Origin: Zizania palustris
Taxonomy: Eukaryota > Streptophyta > Magnoliopsida > Poales > Poaceae
Length of the DNA: 64,000 nucleotides
Direction: 5' to 3'
Assembly (NCBI GenBank): GCA_019279435.1
Contig: JAAALK010000086.1
Span: forward strand, 17,901,913-17,965,912
A program made the translations under genes and the position numbers. The notes under the pieces are model-generated. The model searched no databases and was not told the origin of the DNA. It saw only the letters and a list, made by a program, of their open reading frames with translations. Numbering within the stretch: position 1 is the first letter of the stretch; each line of letters begins with the position of its first letter. Below are positions 45,550-55,820 of the stretch, in pieces.

Positions 45550-48500
45550 TCCCGGCGCTGCCGCTCTCCACCTCGTCGCGATGGGTAGTGGTCTCGAATG
45601 GGCATCGCGTGAAGCTGGCTCGAGCGAACTGGGCGTCACACCTGGAGCCCGCGGTCGCGGAGGGCCTGGCGCGGCGCGCGTGGCGGCGATGAGGTTTAAC
45701 TGCGTGAGGGCGTACGGCTCACTTGGCCGAACTACCTCGCCACCAACTCCACGCTGGCGAAACTGCCGCTGCGGTGGTTGCTGGAGCACCTCGGCATGCG
45801 GGAGTCCGTCGCCGGCGTCCGGGTCAACAACGTCCCTGGACTCCTCGACCTTGCCCCTCATAGATGTGTTCAAGGAATCAAGGTAACTACTGTTTCTCTT
45901 CGACGGATTTGTCCGAGTTGTGCGGGGTTCTAGCCTCTTTAGATGTAGCATTGTTAGGCAAAACTTATATTTATTAATGCTAGTCTTAAGAAAATATTAA
46001 TTCCTTGTATTTTTCTTACAATCACCACTGAATTGGCAGCTGTTGCTCCAGTCTTAGAAAAGAAGATATTGCTGAATTTTACAGTTTATTACCATTGAAC
46101 GCTAGTTTCGTTTTTTGCTGATAAGAGTGCCTGAAAAGCAGATGGCATTGTACGAGACGCACATGCTGGTTTATAATCTTTTCTTATGGAATGCTATGGG
46201 AAAATTTAAACATTTCAGCTAGGTTCCTCGGAAGTATTATATTTTCTGAAGAAATAGTCATTATGGTGTATAAGATTATAGGCTTACATTGTGGCAAGCA
46301 ACACGGAGTAGTATGCACTAGATCAATTGACTTATAGCTAAACAACTGCCGTTCACACTGTTAATTTTAACTAAAAAATAACATCTTGGAAGTAAAAACT
46401 TTGCAGATGATGGATTTTGACATAAGATGATCTCATCACAACCTTGTCACAATGTTTTACCAAAGAAACTTAGGATATATATTTTTTCTTTATTAATAAG
46501 ACCAATCAATAACAAACTGAGGGTTTAAGTGTAATCAAGAAAGATATGTTCATATTTTCTATTTCCGGAAAAGCGAATGCTAGATGTTTAAATAGCTTTC
46601 CTTTTTTCCTTTTGTTTTCTTCCAAACCAGTTTTATTAACATGTGCAGTATACCTACTAGTCACCAAATTGATGGTCCAGGATGAGGGACTGAGGGTGCC
46701 TTGGAAGTTATAATGCTCTAGCTAGAACAAATCTTTCTTTGTAGAATTTGTTCTAATGATTAAGATAGATGGCAAATGGTTGCATTAGGTGGGCTGATTT
46801 TTTAAATCCATATCATTTATCTCTTACTTATCTGTCTTTTTGCAATGAGTTATTTAGTCAGTTGACCCAGTAATCTACCAAGACAGATGCTCATAGGCTC
46901 AGGAGTATATTAAGTGTTTATATGTAATAAATATCAAAAGAAACTAAACACAACAACAATTTTGCTAATGCTATCAGACAATAAACACATTCTGAATATT
47001 TATTCCTTCTGACATGGTTAAAATTGAATAACCTAGGTAGTGTTGTCAGCTTTGGCCAGGAACAGTATTATGGTCATACCTGATAATTAAATGACAACCT
47101 CAGGATGGTGCTGCAGCAGAACTGATGGTAATTGCTGTTTTGGTGGCAACTACTTTGACCCAGAAGAATGGTTGAATGGCCTCAGTACAATGGTGATAAT
47201 GTTTAGGAACACAAAAAATGTCGTGGGCATGTTCTTAAGAAATGAGCTCCGGGGTCCCTATCAAAATGTCAGTTTGTGTTACAGGTTTGTTACTTAGGCG
47301 CAGAGACTTTTTTTTTAATAAAAGTATTGAAGTCTTTTCACTATGACTGATGTCATTCGAAAATTTTCATTTTCTATTCCCATCTTAGGTACATGCTCTA
47401 GCTTATGATGAATCATACGGACTGTTATCGTGGAAAAAATTGCTATTTTGACACTCTAAAGATGTGTACTTTGTTTATAATGACACTTCTGTGGCTGACA
47501 TGTAGGACCATCTGAGTTAATGAAAGTGAGTCTGGATGTCAAAAATGTGAAGCCACTTCTTTGGAGTGTTAAAATAGCAAATCTCCCGTTATCGTGGGAT
47601 TGATCTAAAGATAGAAACCCCAGCTTTATTAAAAAGGATCAATGCTCTGCAAGCACCATTTCAAGGTTTGTACTAACCTATCCCAGTGTTCTTACCTAGC
47701 AACATTGTCAGGAACACATCTTTTGAGATTTTCAGAACTGCGCTGTCGTTCTATATTTTCATGATAACATTAACTATGGACCTTTCTGGTAAAAACGGGA
47801 ATTATAATGGAACTCATTTGCTGAACCAACCAACACAACAATCTGTGCATATTTCATGGTTTGGATTGGACCACTTCTCACTTCTCAGTTTTTGGATTGT
47901 GTTGACAGAAATTTATTGGGATGGTATGAATTTTGAATCATTCACTAGTACGCACTCACTGTTTTGGCCCTCATCATAAGATAACATGTACCTTCAAAAG
48001 AAAACAATTAGATGGATACACAAGCCAGTGTGCCAGAAAAGTAGGCAAAATGAGCTGGCATGTAAATGTTCCTAAAATTTCAACATACACAAATATGATC
48101 ATATTCATAGCAATATGCGCCATATTTCTAAGTTCTAACAAACCCCTGTTTATACTCCAGGTCAAGGTCTACCAAACAGTCAAGAACCTTCCTTACAATG
48201 TAATATTCCATCCTCGATATGGTCTTTGTGTCTTGGTGAAATATTCAGAGGGACTTGAGTTGGAGACATGTGGTGAATCAAACGCTTCTAATTACACCTC
48301 AGGATATGAGTTGGCACTCAAAGCAACTGGACAATACCTCCAGGGGAGTCTGCCGGTGAGAATGCAAAGCTTGGGAGCGACTGCAGAAAATCCAATTCAA
48401 GGTGGCAGCTAATATCAAATTCAGGAATGCATATTTTGACCAAGCTCACTAAAAATGGAACCAGAGTGTGCTTGGATGCCTTCCTGATGGCACATGACAA

Positions 48501-48662
48501 GTCACAACAAATCTGTGCAAGTGTCTATCTGCAGATCCAAAATGCAATCCAGAGATTCATTGGTTCAAAACTATATCAAGCAGTAAAGGTATAACAGGCG
48601 TCACCTCCATTTTGCCGTTGCCATCTCCTGGACCCTGGTCTCCAGCATCATCTAGTTCATAA
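45550..48662 (+). pseudogene. GH5-family glycosidase pseudogene (ricin-B-like C-terminus)
   Basis: Broken relative of the intact gene at 55821-58102, in the same orientation. Recognisable pieces in order: RWVVVSNGHRVKLARANWAS and SHLEPAVAEGLA near 45570-45680, then frameshifts; VIPDN followed by an in-frame TAA at 47088; GWCCSRTDGNCCFGGNYFDP and FLRNELRGPYQN (47102-47270), keeping the acid/base Glu context; INALQAPFQ near 47640-47665; VIFHPRYGLCVLVKYSEGLE from 48198; LCKCLSADPKCNPEIHWFKT (48507-48570), stop at 48662. Most of the segment equal to the intact gene's exon 2, including the nucleophile Glu, is missing. A Mutator-like MITE (47433-47588) lies in it. It has diverged considerably from the intact copy, so the duplication is old. 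Confidence 0.85.
47433..47588. mobile_element. Mutator-like MITE, 156 bp, in the GH5 pseudogene
   Basis: A perfect 9-bp duplication GTTATCGTG (47424-47432 and 47589-47597). Ends GAAAAAATTGCTATTTTGAC and GGGAGATTTGCTATTTTAAC (read inward). Confidence 0.85.
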
Positions 48663-50509
48663 AACAGCCTGTTTGAATGTGGTCAGTCAGACAGTCACTT
48701 GGTTGAAAAAAAGTGGTCAATGAAGAAGAATATGACAGAATAACGATTAAATTCCATGGAGTTATTCAAGGCAATTTGATGACTGTAGTCTTGTACTCTT
48801 GTGATATGGAAAGGAATATGCACAAAACGCCTCTAGTTCACTATGTGTATAGTGTTGCCGTTGAGCTCACTTGTGTCTTTCATTGTTCGAGTTATATTGA
48901 AATATTTGCTCTGTACAAAAATTACAGAGAATAAAAGGAATGCACATAAAAAAACCAGGCATGTTCTGTGATACCCCTCTGTCCCATAGTATAGCAATTT
49001 AGAGCTGAACGTAACATTTCATAGTACAATGAAAAATGAGCTATTCAGATTCGTTGTACTATAAAATATTACATTAGAGGGAGTATCTTTTTAGATTGGT
49101 ATGTTGACATGATAAAATCATTGCAAAAGTAGGTTTACTCAAAGTTCCTTATCATCCTAAGTAATTTCTAGGATCTCTCACACATTTCAATTTTTGCATA
49201 ATTGGAGGCTAGATAAAGAACCTCTGGAGTCAGATTTTACTCTGATGCGGGGAATGAAGCAAACTGCTCCAGGAGCATCGGTCTAAGATCAATATTACTG
49301 AATGCTATTAATTAGTTTTTGGATTAAGCAGAATCAGAACATAAATTATATATATCTCCGGTTGTGGGTCAGTCCGAGAAGATTGTTAGATTTAATCCAA
49401 TATCAAATATTAATGATGTGAGAGCGTAGATTAAAATGTAAAGATAAGGTGACCCGTGGTGGTGTTGCTTCCACGCAATCGATGCGTTTGTTCATTCTCA
49501 TGTCACCTTTCTCTTTTCTTTAGTTGGAGTTGGAGTTGGAGTTGGAGTTGGAGGACGCAATGTTTAATGTGAATATTCAGACAGGCGTTTCTGAACTGAT
49601 GTGATGCAAGACAGATACGGAATCGCACGCAGTGTACATGATCTGGTTGAAATGGAATACTGGCACCATTGTTGGATTAAAACCAAAACCTTTTTAGCTG
49701 AGCTGTTGACAAAACGTGAAGCTTTGGACGAGCTCATCATAAACAGGACGTAAATAAATATATCAGGTATTCGAGTACGGTTACGTGCACAACTCGCACT
49801 CTTAGGTACGTTTGGTTCACGAATCTGATAGAATAAAATGACTTCATTTTAGATTCTTCGCATTTAGAAGTAAGAACGGAGTTACTTTGCTTTTTGTTTG
49901 GTTCTAAAATCTGATAGTACAGAATAGTTATGTCTCTTCTTTAGTTCAAGAGCGGCAGAGGAGACGAGAAGAGTTTCAATTCTAAGCCAAATTCATATAA
50001 AGTGGAATAGAGTTGTTCACAACCAAATGTTACCTTACAAACCAACCACAATTAGCACTGCATTAATTACAAGGCACTAAACAAGACTACAATTCTACAA
50101 ATAATCATCATTAATGTCACTACTATATATATATATATTAAAAAAATAATATTTGTAGTTTTTACTAATAATTAAGTAAAACATATAAGTTTAATGTTAT
50201 ATAGGTGGTATAGTTAGATTCATATTTGGAAGCGTTAGCTTTATATTTGTTGATAATATATTATAAGAGAAATTAATAGTCTTTTTTAAACAACCTACAC
50301 AATGTGTAGATAATGTAGAAAGTTTCATATTAATATAGCGAGAAAAATCATAAGATTAAAATCATGAAAAGCTATAATCAAGAACTAGTAATTTCAAAAC
50401 ACATCCGGAACATAATTAGCACCAAATTGGATGTCGCTAAGCATAAGCAATACCGATCACCCTTAGCCCTATAGCAAAGTCGCTAATATGCTGCCAATTT
50501 GCCAATTAA
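48663..50509. other. Intergenic with MITEs
   Basis: 48974-49084 is a Stowaway-like MITE (CCCTCTGTCCCATAGTA left, ACTCCCTCTAATGTAAT inward from the right). 49524-49554 holds five TTGGAG units. 49805-50034 is a Tourist-like MITE (separate entry). 50100-50500 is AT-rich with nothing recognised. Confidence 0.5.
49805..50034. mobile_element. Tourist-like MITE, 230 bp
   Basis: TTA duplications (49802-49804 and 50035-50037); ends GGTACGTTTGGTTCACGAA and GGTAACATTTGGTTGTGAA (read inward). Confidence 0.75.
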
Positions 50510-50836
50510 GGTGGTTCTTTAGTCCAAAAGTTTTCACATCAGATGTTTTGATGTTATTTTAAAGTATTAAATACAGACTATTTATAAATCTCATTCATAA
50601 TCGGTGGATTATTTACGAGACGAATCTATTGAGCGTAATTACGTCACAATTTGACAATGTGATGCTATAGTAAATATTTGCTAATCATGGATTAATTAAA
50701 CTTAATAAATTCGTCTCGCGAATAATCATCCGAATGTAATTATTTTTGTAATTAATTGACATTTAATCCTTCAAATTAATATCTGAACATCGATGTGATA
50801 CAAACTAAACTTTAGTCCATAGAACCAAATGCCCAC
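50510..50836. mobile_element. Tourist-like MITE, 327 bp
   Basis: TAA duplications (50507-50509 and 50837-50839); ends GGTGGTTCTTTAGTCC and GTGGGCATTTGGTTCTATGG (read inward). Contains CGAGACGAATCTATTGAG and its inverted partner TAAATTCGTCTCGCGAATAA, as in the truncated piece near 22900. Confidence 0.7.
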
Positions 50837-52009
50837 TAAACCAACTCATATTCTCGGCCAGCCATCACCACGGAGAAGGGTTAAGGAGGGAGATTGAGGG
50901 CTCCTTTGGGAGCGAGGGGAGAAAAACCCCTAGAAAAAAATCCCTATAGGGAATTTTCGAGTGACATGCTCTCCCCTAAGAAAAATCATAGGCTGGGAAG
51001 TATTTCCAGCTACCATTTGGGAAGCAGGGATGCAAATATCAAAACGAAGACAATTTCAACAGATATACAACAAAACAACATAAAAAACATGAACATACAA
51101 GTGAACTTTTCAAGGTTTCACTACTAGTGAATATTACTGAAAAACACATGCAAAAATTGGCTTTTGAACATTACTGAACACAGAACACAGAACGTTACTG
51201 AACACATGCAAAAATCTACCATAGAACTTTACTGAAGAACACATGCAAAAATTTGGCTTTTGAACATTACTGAACACAGAGCACATACAAAAATCTACCA
51301 TAGAACATTACTAAAGAACACATGCAAAAATTTGGCTTTTGAACATTATTGAGCACAGAACACATAACACATACAAAAATCTACCATAGAACATTACTGA
51401 AGAACACATGCAAAAAGTGAACTTGCCACTGCTCGTACATCAACCTCAATATCAATAGGACAACATATTAGCACTGAAAGAAGAAAAAATGTGCACCATG
51501 AATAAAACATCTTCAAACAACTGTAGTGACAGTACATTGAATAGAACATCTTCTGAATACTAGCAGTTGTCATTGATAGTACAGAAAAGTCTACCTCAAA
51601 AGCAACATGACATTATTACATTTCAGCATGTTTTAGTAGTTCACAGGAAGCAAGTCTATTGAGTTTAGTCTAATTATGGAGCAATATTGCAAACACAAGT
51701 CTAGATAATTGAGATTTCACACATTTTAACTTCTTTTTTGAACACAAATCCAAACAACTAGAAATTTCACAGCTCCTTGGCACCAGCAGATCTCTTGAAT
51801 AAGTAGGATTGTAGATTTACAACCTCCTGCACACAATTTAGAAACAAATATGGTATCAATCTTTAGCTCACTAAACCATTCAGCAGAACTGTAGCTAACT
51901 AAAACATTAACTGAACCATTAATTGTATCTCACTCCACACAAAATATTCAAACTTAAGCTAACTGAACCATTTAAACTTCCATGAAGCCATATCAAGCCT
52001 TAGGAAACA

Positions 52010-53083
52010 TACCTAAGTAGTAATTTGGCTCCTTAGCCATATCAAACGCACACTTAGAATAGTTGTATTCATGAATATATCCCAATTGATTGGGCATCTG
52101 AAAAGTCCTAAAGCCTTTACTTTTTCTTCATCTGTTAGCTCCTGAATTGATTGTCCAACAAAAATATACTTTGCAAATAGAACAATCAATCTCTTGCTTT
52201 GATGTTTCATCTATTTTCTCCACCACTTTTTGTGTTTGTTCTTTTTTGAATTCGAAATAGTTCTCAAGGACCACAACTACTTGATTTTGTTTGTGTTTCT
52301 TTCCGGTAGTACCTTTTTTCTCTAGGTTTTATAGGAGTTAAGTTTTCTTGTGCCTTCTTCGTGTTTGGACTTGAAGTCTCTACCAAATCTATATTTGAAA
52401 ATGGATTTATCAACACATTAAGGCTTGAAGACTCTTGTGTACTTTCCTTAGTGTGGTTACTTGAAGGTGCCATTTCTTCAATTGATGCGAAGCACAAATC
52501 TCCAGTTGCAATACTTTTTGTTCCAAATAAAAGGTTAGGAAATTACATACAAGTATAAATAATTAAAATTATTGATCAACATGAAACATAAGTGTAAAGT
52601 TCAATCACCTTCATACAATGATGACAAAAGATTAAAAAGTGGAAATGGTTTCGAGCGAAACTTCTTAATCTTTGGGTGAGCCTATTAATTGCAATGTAAC
52701 AACATAGTTAAAATATAATCTTAAAACCAATGCAATTGTACACTATTAAGAGAAGTGAGAAAAAATATTACCTTAATTATTCTATCCCAAATTGCTGGTT
52801 CAACAATAATCATGCCAAGAGAATCATTCCAACCCACAACACTTTCTTTTCGTGCATATTTTATAATCTTGTAATTCCCTTTGAGTTCCTTTTCTTTTCT
52901 TGAATTTGTTGTTTAGTGAAATAAACATGTTGAAAATTTTCATTGAACTTTGACGTGATACTTCTCCATCCTTCAGTGTTCCAAGCATCTTGAGCCCTGA
53001 ATCTTGGTTGATTATGATCATATAATATATCAACCAATCCTTTCTCTAATAGAGTTCCATGGTGCCCTTGCACCTTCCCTTGA
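52010..53083 (-). pseudogene. Harbinger ORF1: Myb/SANT-like DNA-binding protein remnant
   Basis: Pieces on the minus strand read QGHHGTLLEKGLVDILYDHN, then FRAQDAWNTEGWRSITSKFN and FQHVYFTKQQIQEK, which is the plant Myb/SANT-like domain found in Harbinger ORF1 proteins. Frame changes occur near 52900. Downstream pieces (SLGMIIVEPAIWDRIIK near 52790-52830; the Ser-rich stretch 52497-52264; ELTDEEKVKALGLF near 52110) contain stops. In active elements this protein helps the transposase bind DNA and enter the nucleus. Confidence 0.65.
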
Positions 53084-53188
53084 CATGTCTACAATTAACA
53101 CAAATATTATAAACTACAGTTGACATGTCTACAATTAACACAAACTACTATTCTAGAACTAAGTATGCACAAACATACCTATAATTGG

Positions 53189-54183
53189 CTAACTAACATG
53201 GTCAGCCCACATCTGTATAGCTATTTGATCCCTTAGAATATTTCCATCATTTGATTCATTTTCATTATGGTATGTCTCTTCATCGGGAAGATTAACATAA
53301 TTTTCTTCTAAAATATAATTTGATTGTTGATCTAGCCACCCCTCTTGACCATTTAGCCCTATAATAATTTTGTGAAACACAACTGCAGCAGTTGGAATCT
53401 TAACTTGGTTTTCCATATGGTTACGAAGAATTGCATGATGATGGTTGAATAATTCTTTATAATCTGCATATACAATTCTTCGAGATGAGCGCCGTCTATT
53501 AAATTCACTAAGGTGGTACCGAATACCTCGATATGGGGCAATGCCGAGCCGAGTATTAGCATACCCACCATCCACTAGATAGAACTTTCCTTCTGGGACA
53601 TAAAAACCTTTGGTAACAATAGAATTAAACACTTCCGCATCAGATGCAGATCCTTCCCATCCACATGAGATAAATGTAAAGTTCAGATCAAAGTCACATG
53701 CTAACATTACATTTTGAGACAAGGTGTCTTTCCTATTTCTAAAAGGGGGGCAACTCCTCTGTAACAATAATAGATATATGTGTACCATCAATAGCACCAA
53801 TGCAATTCTGCACGTGAACAAGAAAAAATTAAGATAAGGAAATATTTGATAAACACTATGTATTTAGTGTGTATAAGGTTGACCTAAAAATAAGGCCAGA
53901 ATCTAGGATCTAACATAATCTTCATGTGAGTTTGAGTTGAATCTAGAAGCTTGATAAATCACTTAGATAGGGTAAGGACTATAAGGAAAAATTCATTTAT
54001 TTTTCTACTTATTATTTCACCGCTATGTTGGAATGCATTCTGTAGGTCCTGATTGCTAGCATTGTGGGAGATCATGTACATAAATATTCCTAGATGCTCT
54101 TCAACGTCAATGCCTCTCGTATCACATAGGAGATGCTCCGTTCTAAGGTAGTTTCCTATAGCTCTAAATATTTCTGGCTCCAT
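53189..54183 (-). pseudogene. Harbinger DDE transposase, disrupted
   Basis: The N-terminal part (54183-53959) reads MEPEIFRAIGNYLRTEHLLC, then GIDVEEHLGIFMYMISHNAS. The catalytic part includes NCIGAIDGTHISI with the first Asp (near 53790) and KFYLVDGGYANTRLG with the second Asp. The two frames around the first Asp do not join: they are out of register at a run of six C residues near 53745-53750. The third acidic residue is normally in an IER-FG-type segment soon after LRN, but here LRNHMENQVKIPTAAVVFH follows directly, so about 20 residues appear deleted. The protein cannot be an active nuclease as it stands. Confidence 0.8.
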
Positions 54184-54479
54184 TCGAAACTCAACTCTAG
54201 ACCAATTCTCATGTCCTTCGAGAATCTAGCACATACTCTAGAGCACGGACACGTGGTGGCTCGGACGCACGAGAGAGAGGGCTAGACAGGAGGAGGAAGA
54301 ATAAATGATGAATGAGGAGAGATAAATATTTCGTGGTTACTTACAAGTGGATTCCACATATTAGCTGAGCAAGCACGTCTCCACATAGGTGTTATGTGAC
54401 AACATGTATAGATGCATCAGCAAAACCACCATCGTAGATTGATACATCGATTAAAAGATTGATTTTATAGTTTATAAAA

Positions 54480-54625
54480 GGGCCAAATTTTTCCATGCCA
54501 TTACAATTTTCACGGTTTTAAAATATGCCATCGGCGTGTCACTGACAGATGGGACCTACCACAGTCACTGACAGTGGCATTTTTCAAATTACAGAAAATT
54601 GTAATGTCATGTTTACAAAAATTCC
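54480..54625. mobile_element. MULE-type MITE, family A copy 3
   Basis: A perfect 9-bp duplication TTTATAAAA (54471-54479 and 54626-54634). Ends GGGCCAAATTTTTCCATGCC and GGAATTTTTGTAAACATGAC (read inward). This copy fixes the superfamily for the three-member family. Confidence 0.85.
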
Positions 54626-54664
54626 TTTATAAAAACATGATAACAATAGTATATATATATATAT

Positions 54665-55479
54665 GAGAGCACTATTCTACGTAGGGCTGGACAAAAAACT
54701 CGTAGCTCGTTAACTCGCTCGGCTCGTGACTCGGCTCGTTCTATTTTCCTAACGAGCTGAGTTGGTGTTTTAGCTCGTTAATATAACGAGCGAGTTCGAG
54801 CTGGCTCGTGAGCTGCTCGCGAGCTTAACGAGCTTAGCACAAGTAGTCAAGTCAACCCATTAAAACAATAATAAAACACTATCTTACAATATGAGACTCA
54901 TTATTTTATAATTTATTTGTTAATATCAAGTTATTACTTGCTAACTTGTTATTATAAATTTATTATTATGGCCTATAGAATTTATCATATAAAAGTATAT
55001 AGAATTTCTCATATAAAAGTAAGAAACAAATAACATGTGTGATTAATTTGATGGAATCATAGAAATAATGATGGAACTATGGATGATTAATTTTTGAAAC
55101 CTTATGTATTCTATTTATTTCATATTTTGATGTTTGATATGTGCTTTTTTAAATATTTATTATTTAACCATCTTTTAAATAGTTGGCTCGCGAGCTAAAC
55201 AAGCTAGCTCACGAGCTGGACCAAGCCGAGCCGAGCTAGGTTTTCTGCTCGTTATGTTAACGAGCCGAGCTAGCTCGTTAACATAACGAGCTATAACGAG
55301 CCGAGCTGGCTCGTTATCCAACCCTAATTCTACGCCACGTGTGTAGAATAACTATTCTACACCGACTACTTTCAGTAGTAAATTTTCTCAGTAGAATAGC
55401 AATTGAGTCCTACTTTTTTTCTCAGTAGTAGATTTCTCAGTAGAATAACTATTCTGCACCCATAGTGTAGAATAGCATT

Positions 55480-55480
<1 letters not shown>
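54665..55480. mobile_element. Small MITE split by an hAT insertion
   Basis: Left part up to 54681 (GCACTATTCTACG) and right part from 55335 (CCACGTGTGTAGAATAA...) join to match the uninterrupted copy at 18519-18676. (TA)n lies on both sides; the right tract (55484-55513) is about 15 units. Confidence 0.7.
54682..55326. mobile_element. Non-autonomous hAT element, 645 bp
   Basis: A perfect 8-bp duplication ATTCTACG (54674-54681 and 55327-55334). Ends TAGGGCTGGACAA and TAGGGTTGGATAA (read inward). Dense subterminal GAGCTCG/CGAGCTA and AACGAGC motifs at both ends. Confidence 0.9.
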
Positions 55481-55514
<34 letters not shown>

Positions 55515-55738
55515 CTGCAAGAGTTTGGTGGTTATTTACTTCCTTGTCCTTTCCTTGTCCTGCCTTAAAGGATAAAACACTTGTTGCATTCTTGAAACAT
55601 CAGCAATGGGATTGCTCGCTCACACACGCTTAAGCTTTACTAGTTCGTTCGAAGAGATCGATCACACTCGTCAGCATGCTCTGATCCCTTGGAGCGCGCG
55701 CCACCCTTTAATTTCCCATGCCGAAGCAAACCCCGCCG

Positions 55739-55747
55739 CTATATAGC
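55739..55747 (+). promoter_or_regulatory. TATA-like box of the GH5 gene
   Basis: CTATATAGC lies about 80 bp upstream of the ATG, a normal plant position with a short 5' UTR. Confidence 0.45.
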
Positions 55748-55820
55748 TAGTCATTCCGCTCGTGCTTCCTCTCCGCCACGGCGCCACCGTTAGTTGCCGG
55801 CCGGCGTCGTCGACGCCGCC

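Larger units (their letters stand above)
50898..54260 (-). mobile_element. PIF/Harbinger transposon, defective
   Basis: The left end GGGCTCCTTTGGGAGCG resembles PIF/Harbinger termini. A matching right end was not found before 54480, so that side is probably truncated. On the minus strand a transposase pseudogene (54183-53189) comes first, then a Myb/SANT-like second protein remnant (53083-52010), the standard pair for this superfamily. A tandem array of units about 80-95 bp long (51125-51420, each with AACATTACTGA and CATGCAAAAATTTGGC) lies near the left end. Confidence 0.75.
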
